A DNA stretch of 64,000 nt from Pantoea sp. Lij88. Lineage in GTDB: Bacteria; Pseudomonadota; Gammaproteobacteria; Enterobacterales; Enterobacteriaceae. Position numbers and translations under genes: made by a program. The notes below the pieces were generated by a model, which was not told where the DNA came from, made no database searches, and worked only from the letters and a program-made list of their open reading frames with translations. The DNA lies in the NCBI RefSeq assembly GCF_030062155.1, contig NZ_CP118269.1, positions 3,658,001 through 3,722,000 on the forward strand, written 5' to 3'. Shown here piece after piece: positions 58,145-64,000 of the stretch (its first letter is position 1; each line of letters opens with the position of its first letter).

Positions 58145-59206
58145 ATGAAAGCGTTTATCGCCTCTGTAGTAGCCAGTGCTGTAGTCCTCACCCTGCCCGT
58201 TGCGCAGGCCGCCGATAACGATCTCGCCGCGCTGGAAAAAGCCGCGCGCAGTGAAGGTCAGGTCAACAGCGTCGGGATGCCGGATAGCTGGGCCAACTGG
58301 AAAGATACCTGGAACGACATCAGCACCAGATATGGCCTCAAACACAGCGACACCGATATGTCATCGGCGCAGGAGCTGGCGAAATTCGATGCAGAGAAAG
58401 AGAACGCCAGCGCTGACATCGGTGACGTGGGTGCCGCCTTTGGCCCCATCGCGATGGCTAAGGGCGTGACCCAGCCCTACAAACCCACGCACTGGGATCA
58501 GATTCCGGCCTGGGCCAAAGATAAAGACGGAAACTGGGCGCTGGCCTATACCGGCACCATCGCCTTTCTGATCGACAAGCAGCAGGTTAAAGATATTCCT
58601 CACAGCTGGGCCGATCTGAAGAAAGGTAAGTATGTGGTCACTATCGGTGACGTCGGCGTGGCTGCTCAGGCGGCTAATGGCGTGCTGGCTGCAAACTACG
58701 CTTTAGGCGGTGATGAAAAGAATCTGAAACCGGCGCTGGCGTTCTTTGCCGATCTGGCCAAACAGGGTCGTCTTGGCGTGACCGATCCGGTGATCGCCAA
58801 CATCGAAAAAGGCGAAGTGCAGATGGCGGTGGTGTGGGACTTTAACGCCCTGAACTACCGTGACCAGATCGATAAAAACCGCTACGAAGTGGTGATCCCA
58901 TCGGATGGCTCAGTGACCTCCGGCTACACCACCATCATCAACAAATATGCGAAACACCCTAACGCCGCAAAACTGACGCGCGAATATATCTTCTCAGACC
59001 AGGGACAGATCAATCTGGCTAAAGGCTATGCGCGCCCGATTCGTGCCGAGCATCTGACGATGCCAGCGGACATTCAGGCTCGCCTGCTGCCGCAGTCAGA
59101 ATATAAAAATGCCCGTCCGGTTAAGGATCAGGCTGCCTGGGATAAATCGTCGAAAATGCTGCCGCGCCTGTGGCAGGAAAACGTCATCATCAACATGCAG
59201 CAGTAA
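58145..59206 (+). CDS. ABC transporter periplasmic substrate-binding protein (phosphonate-type)
   Basis: A 353-residue periplasmic binding protein with signal peptide MKAFIASVVASAVVLTLPVAQA. The body is a family-1 extracellular solute-binding fold, with features such as ALAYTGTIAFLIDKQQVKDIPHSWADLKKGKYVVTIGDVG and AVVWDFNALNYRDQ near 225. It resembles PhnS/AfuA-like binders of phosphonates or sugar phosphates; the substrate is inferred from the cluster. First gene of a five-gene operon under a PHO box and a GntR-type operator. Confidence 0.82.
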   Translation: MKAFIASVVASAVVLTLPVAQAADNDLAALEKAARSEGQVNSVGMPDSWANWKDTWNDISTRYGLKHSDTDMSSAQELAKFDAEKENASADIGDVGAAFGPIAMAKGVTQPYKPTHWDQIPAWAKDKDGNWALAYTGTIAFLIDKQQVKDIPHSWADLKKGKYVVTIGDVGVAAQAANGVLAANYALGGDEKNLKPALAFFADLAKQGRLGVTDPVIANIEKGEVQMAVVWDFNALNYRDQIDKNRYEVVIPSDGSVTSGYTTIINKYAKHPNAAKLTREYIFSDQGQINLAKGYARPIRAEHLTMPADIQARLLPQSEYKNARPVKDQAAWDKSSKMLPRLWQENVIINMQQ

Positions 59207-59226
59207 TTCGCGGCAGGGAGAACGGA

Positions 59227-60039
59227 ATGAAGACCATCCTGGTAGTGCTGGACGGCCTGAGCAATCAGGTCGCACAACATGCAATGGGTTACCTGCATGC
59301 CGAATGCTCACAGGGCAACGGGTTCTATTATCGTATGACCTGTGAATTACCGTCGCTGTCGCGCCCGCTTTATGAGTGCATTCTGACCGGTGTTCCACCG
59401 GTCAGAAGCGGCATTATTCATAATGGCGTCAGCCGGTTAAGCCGCGAACGTAGCGTATTTCACTTTGCGCGAGCGGCGGGACTGACGACAGCGGCGGCGG
59501 CCTACCACTGGGTGAGTGAGCTTTATAACCGCACCCCGTTCGTTCCGGCGCGCGATCGTCACACCGACGCGCCGGACCTGCCCATTCAGTTTGGCCATTT
59601 TTATTCTGACGATAGCTATCCCGACTCGCATCTGTTTGAAGATGCAGAGAGCCTGCGGCTGCGTCACGATCCCGATTTTCTGCTGATCCACCCGATGAAT
59701 ATCGACGATGCCGGTCATAAATCCGGGCTCTCCTCGTCGCAGTACCGCAACCGGGCGCGCATCGCCGACGGCCTGCTGTCGCAATGGATGCCGCTGTGGC
59801 TGGCTGAGGGCTATCAGGTGATGGTCACGGCCGATCACGGAATGAATGACGATCGCTCCCACGGCGGGATTCTGCCCGAGGAGACCACGGTGCCGCTGTT
59901 TGTCTTTGGCCGCGCGTTCTCGCTGCAGCCCGACCTTGCGCCACAGCAGACTGACCTGTGCGGCACGCTGTGTGAACTGCTTGAGGTGGCGCATGACAAG
60001 CCGGTCTGTCGCGGCCTGCTGGCGGAGCCGCCGCGATGA
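59227..60039 (+). CDS. Compact alkaline-phosphatase-superfamily phosphodiesterase/phosphonohydrolase-like enzyme
   Basis: A 270-residue cytosolic enzyme of the nucleotide pyrophosphatase/phosphodiesterase group. Metal ligands read Asp9 (VVLDGLS), Asp160 with His164 (NIDDAGH), Asp203-His204 (TADHGM) and probably His212 (SHGG). The nucleophile position in LPSLSRPLYE is Ser45 rather than the usual Thr. It is much shorter than typical NPPs or phosphonoacetate hydrolase, lacking their cap insertions. No signal peptide: it would act on the imported substrate. GGGAG upstream; it overlaps the permease start by ATGA. Substrate unknown. Confidence 0.8.
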   Translation: MKTILVVLDGLSNQVAQHAMGYLHAECSQGNGFYYRMTCELPSLSRPLYECILTGVPPVRSGIIHNGVSRLSRERSVFHFARAAGLTTAAAAYHWVSELYNRTPFVPARDRHTDAPDLPIQFGHFYSDDSYPDSHLFEDAESLRLRHDPDFLLIHPMNIDDAGHKSGLSSSQYRNRARIADGLLSQWMPLWLAEGYQVMVTADHGMNDDRSHGGILPEETTVPLFVFGRAFSLQPDLAPQQTDLCGTLCELLEVAHDKPVCRGLLAEPPR

Positions 60040-60881
60040 AGGGAAAAGGATTCGCACTGCTGCTGCTGTTACCTTTCACCCTGTTCTGGGTCGCCTTTCA
60101 GCTGGCACCGCTGCTGTGGATTGCCATCAACAGCTTCTGGAGTGATATGAACAGCCAGTGGGGCTGGGATAACTATCACGACATCCTCACCTCACCGTTC
60201 TACCAGCAGGCATTTCGCTTTTCGCTGGATATCTCCCTCTGGTCCAGCGTCTGGGGATTACTGATTGCGCTGGTCACCGGTTATTCGCTGCATCAGCTCG
60301 GCGGCGGACGACTGCAGCGCTTTCTTATCTCGTTTACCAACATGACCAGCAACTTTGCCGGTGTCCCGCTGGCGTTTGCCTTTGTGATTCTGCTGGGGCT
60401 GAACGGCTGCCTGACGCTGCTGCTGCGCCATTATGGTGTGATTGAGGGCTTCAGACTCTTTTCCCGCAACGGCATGGTGCTGGTCTACACCTGGTTCCAG
60501 ATCCCGCTGGGTGTGTTACTGCTCTACCCGGCGTTCGACGGACTGAAAAAAGAGTGGCAGGAGTCCGCTGCACTGCTGGGCGCCAGCCGCTGGCGCTACT
60601 GGTGGCATATTGGCCTGCCGATTCTGTTCCCGGCGCTGCTCGGCACCTTTGTCATCCTGCTGGCGAATGCGCTGGGCGCTTACGCCACGATTTACGCCCT
60701 GACCACCGGTAATTTCAACGTGGTTCCGGTGCGCATCGCCGCGCTGGTGTCGGGTGATATCTCGCTCGATCCCAACACCGGCAGCGCGCTGGCGATGCTG
60801 CTGGTGGCCATCATGGCGCTGATCACCCTGGTGCAGCAGTATCTGGTGCGCCGTAGCTATCTCAATGCGAAACAGCCATGA
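60036..60881 (+). CDS. ABC transporter permease 1 (phosphonate-type)
   Basis: A 281-residue inner-membrane permease with six hydrophobic segments and a binding-protein-dependent EAA-type loop (EWQESAALLGASRWRYWWHIGLPILFPALLG). It corresponds in position to phnU of Salmonella phnRSTUV. It overlaps the hydrolase gene by 4 bases. The pair of permeases forms the membrane channel. Confidence 0.85.
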   Translation: MKGKGFALLLLLPFTLFWVAFQLAPLLWIAINSFWSDMNSQWGWDNYHDILTSPFYQQAFRFSLDISLWSSVWGLLIALVTGYSLHQLGGGRLQRFLISFTNMTSNFAGVPLAFAFVILLGLNGCLTLLLRHYGVIEGFRLFSRNGMVLVYTWFQIPLGVLLLYPAFDGLKKEWQESAALLGASRWRYWWHIGLPILFPALLGTFVILLANALGAYATIYALTTGNFNVVPVRIAALVSGDISLDPNTGSALAMLLVAIMALITLVQQYLVRRSYLNAKQP

Positions 60882-60892
60882 AAGGAGCCGTC

Positions 60893-61678
60893 ATGTCACG
60901 TGCTGAGCACCTCTATCACCGGATCATGGTCGGGTTACTCTTTACCCTGCTGGCGCTGCCGTTGCTGGCTACGCTGCTCTATGCGATCTCGTCCGACTGG
61001 AGCAACACCATTCTGCCGCAGGGTTACAGCCTGAAGTGGTTCATCCAGCTCTGGAGCGACCCGCGTTTTCTGACGGCGCTGGGCCATTCGCTGCTGATTT
61101 GCTTTGGTGCGCTGCTCTTCTCGCTGGTGCTGGTGCTGCCCGCCATGTTTGTAATCGCTTACTATTTCCCACGACTGGATTCAGTGATGAATATCCTGAT
61201 CCTGATGCCCTTCGCCGTGCCGCCGGTGGTGTCATCGGTGGGATTACTCCAGCTCTACTCTTCGTCACCGCTGATGCTGACCGGCACGCCGTGGATCTTA
61301 ATCGGCTGTTATTTCACCATCGCGCTGCCCTTTATCTACCGGGCGCTGGCAAATAATATGCAGGCGATCAACCTCAAAGAGCTGATCGATGCTGCACAGC
61401 TGCTGGGTGCCAGCACCTCGCAGGCGGCGCTGTGGGTGGTGCTGCCCAACCTGCGCAAAGGGATGCTGATTGCCGTGCTGCTCTCATTCTCCTTCCTGAT
61501 TGGTGAGTTTGTCTTCGCTAACCTGCTGGTCGGCAATCGCTATGAAACCCTGCAGGTTTACCTCTTCAACATGCGTAACGGCAGCGGTCACTTCACCAGC
61601 GCGCTGGTGATCTCCTACTTCTTTGTGGTGCTGCTGGTCACCTGGCTGGCCAACGCCCTGAATCCCGAACGAGGCTGA
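60893..61678 (+). CDS. ABC transporter permease 2 (phosphonate-type)
   Basis: A 261-residue permease with six hydrophobic segments and EAA-like loop NLKELIDAAQLLGASTSQAALWVVLPNLRKG. I chose ATG 60893 because AAGGAG is six bases upstream; an in-frame ATG at 60878 overlaps the permease 1 stop but would put the ribosome site inside the gene. Partner of permease 1. Confidence 0.85.
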   Translation: MSRAEHLYHRIMVGLLFTLLALPLLATLLYAISSDWSNTILPQGYSLKWFIQLWSDPRFLTALGHSLLICFGALLFSLVLVLPAMFVIAYYFPRLDSVMNILILMPFAVPPVVSSVGLLQLYSSSPLMLTGTPWILIGCYFTIALPFIYRALANNMQAINLKELIDAAQLLGASTSQAALWVVLPNLRKGMLIAVLLSFSFLIGEFVFANLLVGNRYETLQVYLFNMRNGSGHFTSALVISYFFVVLLVTWLANALNPERG

Positions 61679-61680
61679 AT

Positions 61681-62673
61681 ATGAGTTACCTTGAGGTCAG
61701 AGAGCTGAACAAGTCCTATGGACCGACGCCCATTTTCGAGCAGATTGATTTCAGCGCCGCTGAAGGAGAGTTCGTCACCCTGCTCGGCCCCAGCGGTTGC
61801 GGCAAATCGACGCTGCTGCGCTGTCTGGCGGGATTAACCGGCGTCGACAGCGGCGAAATCAGGCTGGAGGGCAAAGATATCGTGCCGCTGGCCCCGCAGA
61901 AGCGCGCCATCGGCATGGTGTTCCAGAGCTATGCGCTGTTTCCCAACATGACAGTGGAGAAGAACGTCGCGTTTGGCCTGAAAATGCAGAAACTGCCCGA
62001 AGCGCAGATTCGCCAGCGAGTGCTGGAGGTGCTGGAGCTGGTTGAACTCAGTGACTACGCGCGCCGTTATCCGCATCAGCTGTCAGGCGGGCAGTGTCAG
62101 CGCGTGGCGCTGGCGCGTTCGCTGGTGACGCGTCCGCGTCTGCTGCTGCTGGATGAGCCACTCTCGGCGCTGGATGCGCGTATCCGTCGCCATCTGCGCG
62201 ATCAAATCCGCCGCATTCAGCGCGAGCTGAATCTCACTACCCTGTTCGTTACCCACGATCAGGAGGAGGCGCTGACGCTCTCCGACCGCATCGTGCTGAT
62301 GAACCGGGGCAAAATTGTGCAGAATGGCGATGCCGAAGCGCTGTATACCCAGCCGGTCGATCTCTTTGCCGCCGGATTTATCGGCAACTACAACCTGCTC
62401 AGCGCTGAACAGGCGACGCGCCTGACCGGCCAGCCTTTCAACAGCCAGGTCGCCATTCGTCCGGAATCGATGCTGTTCACCGCACCGGGCCAGGGCATTC
62501 CTGCGGAAATCCTTAGTCACAGCCTGCTGGGCAACGTGATCCGCTATCGTATCCGGGCCCATGATGTGGAACTTTCGGTGGATGTACTTAACCGTTCGGC
62601 CGCGGATTTGCACCCCGCTGGCAGGAAGATTGGTCTACAATTAGAAATGTCGACTTTGCGCCAGGTTGCTTAA
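61681..62673 (+). CDS. ABC transporter ATP-binding protein (phosphonate-type)
   Basis: A 330-residue ATPase: Walker A GPSGCGKSTLLRCL (about residues 37-50), Q-loop FQSYALFPN, signature LSGGQCQRVALARSL, Walker B LLLLDEPLSALDARIR and switch His in FVTHDQEEALTLSDR. A C-terminal TOBE-like regulatory domain follows from about 240. It corresponds to PhnT-like ATPases. Ribosome site GAGG lies just before ATG 61681. Confidence 0.88.
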   Translation: MSYLEVRELNKSYGPTPIFEQIDFSAAEGEFVTLLGPSGCGKSTLLRCLAGLTGVDSGEIRLEGKDIVPLAPQKRAIGMVFQSYALFPNMTVEKNVAFGLKMQKLPEAQIRQRVLEVLELVELSDYARRYPHQLSGGQCQRVALARSLVTRPRLLLLDEPLSALDARIRRHLRDQIRRIQRELNLTTLFVTHDQEEALTLSDRIVLMNRGKIVQNGDAEALYTQPVDLFAAGFIGNYNLLSAEQATRLTGQPFNSQVAIRPESMLFTAPGQGIPAEILSHSLLGNVIRYRIRAHDVELSVDVLNRSAADLHPAGRKIGLQLEMSTLRQVA

Positions 62674-62783
62674 AACACAGGAAAAAATCACGCATCGCAC
62701 GGCAATCCCCTTCACAGATTGCTCTCTCTGTCAGGCTGGCAGTCTGTGCTGCTTAAGGCCTGACAAACGAGGAGCGACACCAC

Positions 62784-64000
62784 GTGTTAACCCTGCTTAA
62801 TCTACTCTCTGCGGTGGCCCTGCTGGTCTGGGGCACGCATATCGTACGAACCGGCATCATGCGGGTCTATGGTGCCGATCTGCGCCGTGTCCTGAGCCGA
62901 AGCATTGAAAAAAAACCGATGGCGTTTCTGGCGGGCATAGGCGTAACCACGCTGGTCCAGAGCAGCAATGCCACGACGTTGCTGGTCACCTCTTTTGTGG
63001 CGCAGAATCTGGTCAGCCTGACGCCCGCGCTGGTGGTGATTCTGGGCGCGGATGTCGGTACCGCCATCATGGCGCGAATCCTGACCTTTGATCTCTCCTG
63101 GCTCTCCCCGCTGTTTATCTTCTTTGGCGTCGTCTTCTTCCTCAGCCGCAAGCAGACGCGTGCCGGTCAGTTAGGCCGCGCCAGCATCGGTCTGGGGCTG
63201 ATCCTGCTGGCGCTGCAGCTGATTGTCGAAGCGGCCCGGCCCATTACCCAGGCCGCCGGTGTGCAGGTGCTCTTCTCCAGCCTGACCGGCGACGTGATGC
63301 TCGATGCGCTGCTGGGCGCGGTGTTCGCCATTATCAGTTACTCCAGCCTGGCTGCAGTGCTGATCACCGCGACACTCACCGCCACCGGGGTGATTTCGTT
63401 CAAGGTCGCGCTCTGTCTGGTGATTGGTGCCAACCTCGGAAGCGGCCTGCTGGCGATGATCAACGCCAGCGGCTCGAATGCCGCGGGCAAACGCGTGGCG
63501 CTCGGCAGCCTGCTGTTCAAGTTCATCGGCTGTGTACTGATCCTGCCGTTTGTGGATATTGTGGCGACCTGGCTCGATAAGCTGCCGGTCAACGATGAAG
63601 AGTTAGTGATTTTCTTCCATGTGTTTTACAACCTGATTCGCTGCGTGGCGATGGTGCCGTTTGCTGACCTGATGGCGCGCCTCTGCCGTCGGCTCATTGC
63701 CGACGATGTGGATAACGCGCTGCACCTTAAGCCGAAGCACCTCGATCGCAGCGCGCTGGACACTCCGGCGCTGGCGCTGGTGAATGCCGCCCGTGAAGCG
63801 CTGCGTATAGGTGACGTGCTGGAGCAGATGCTGGAAGCGTTTAACAAAGTGGTCCATGGCGAATCCCGCGAGGAGCGCACGGTGCGGCGGCTGGATGATG
63901 ATGTCGATGTGCTCTATACCGCCATCAAACTCTATCTGGCGCGGATGCCAAAAGAGGATCTGCCCGAAGAGGATTCGCGTCGCTGGGGCGAGATCATTGA
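62784..64000 (+). CDS. yjbB: Na+/phosphate cotransporter YjbB (3' end outside window)
   Basis: Na+/Pi-cotransporter family protein. Two repeated motif halves (GIGVTTLVQSSNATTLLVTSFVA and IISYSSLAAVLITATLTATGVISF) carry the family QSS/YSS signature; a PhoU-like cytoplasmic domain begins near residue 310. GTG start at 62784 with GAGGAG nine bases upstream. E. coli YjbB can export phosphate. The frame is open to the window end (405 full codons). Its position after the ABC operon reinforces a phosphorus theme. Confidence 0.9.
   Translation, partial: MLTLLNLLSAVALLVWGTHIVRTGIMRVYGADLRRVLSRSIEKKPMAFLAGIGVTTLVQSSNATTLLVTSFVAQNLVSLTPALVVILGADVGTAIMARILTFDLSWLSPLFIFFGVVFFLSRKQTRAGQLGRASIGLGLILLALQLIVEAARPITQAAGVQVLFSSLTGDVMLDALLGAVFAIISYSSLAAVLITATLTATGVISFKVALCLVIGANLGSGLLAMINASGSNAAGKRVALGSLLFKFIGCVLILPFVDIVATWLDKLPVNDEELVIFFHVFYNLIRCVAMVPFADLMARLCRRLIADDVDNALHLKPKHLDRSALDTPALALVNAAREALRIGDVLEQMLEAFNKVVHGESREERTVRRLDDDVDVLYTAIKLYLARMPKEDLPEEDSRRWGEII

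Noticed and set aside
62674..62783. PHO box before yjbB
   Set aside because: CTGTCAG and CTGGCAG occur close together but with wrong spacing for PhoB repeats.

Overview
The window is a chromosomal segment of a member of the Enterobacterales, most likely Erwiniaceae and probably Pantoea. Most proteins read as close orthologues of Escherichia coli proteins, and the gene order follows the E. coli acs/soxRS/uvrA/dnaB/lexA/plsB/ubiCA neighbourhood with accessory blocks inserted. Genus is an inference from gene content (gluconate dehydrogenase, murQP beside gltP, Wzx/ATP-grasp cassette). I saw no tRNA, rRNA, CRISPR array, prophage or complete insertion sequence.

Region 1-13.2 kb is mostly accessory. 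It holds a periplasm-facing gluconate 2-dehydrogenase operon (small Tat subunit, GMC flavoprotein, triheme cytochrome c; the last runs off the left edge) with a perfect TTGTTACCGGTAACAA palindrome upstream, sbmA, a HigBA-type toxin-antitoxin pair whose -10 lies in a perfect 20-bp palindrome, a small BhsA-like protein, an MFS exporter with a divergent AraC regulator, the aerotaxis receptor aer, and murQP for N-acetylmuramate use.

Region 13.3-28 kb covers carbon, redox and ion functions: gltP, the acs-yjcH-actP acetate operon, a YfaZ-like porin, an LrgAB/CidAB-like pair with its LysR regulator, yjcE, ghxP with a PurR box, a glutathione transferase, soxR and soxS around a textbook SoxR box, and yjcB.

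Region 28-34.6 kb is an accessory insertion between yjcB and ssb. It contains a Wzx-type flippase plus TupA-like ATP-grasp gene preceded by an RcsAB-box-like sequence, a stand-alone OrfA/OrfB' transposase-derived DNA-binding protein in AT-rich DNA, a 0.9-kb non-coding stretch, a DMT exporter with an AraC regulator, and a cysteine hydrolase.

Region 34.6-57 kb is core genome: ssb/uvrA (LexA box), alcohol dehydrogenase, yjbR-yjbQ, tyrB, a YitT-family gene, an Lrp/AsnC regulator, dnaB, qorA, pspG (sigma-54 promoter), dusA, a TraF-like outer-membrane protein, zur, yjbJ, dinF-lexA (two LexA boxes), dgkA, plsB, ubiCA and psiE.

Region 57.2-64 kb is the most interesting. A GntR/UTRA (PhnR-like) regulator is divergent from an ABC-importer operon that also encodes a compact alkaline-phosphatase-superfamily hydrolase. 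Their shared intergenic region carries a sequence matching 15 of 18 positions of the PHO box, a -10 ten bases further on, and a TGGACTAGACCA operator just after the predicted transcription start. The Na+/Pi cotransporter yjbB follows and runs off the right edge. Together with psiE this forms a phosphorus-acquisition neighbourhood.
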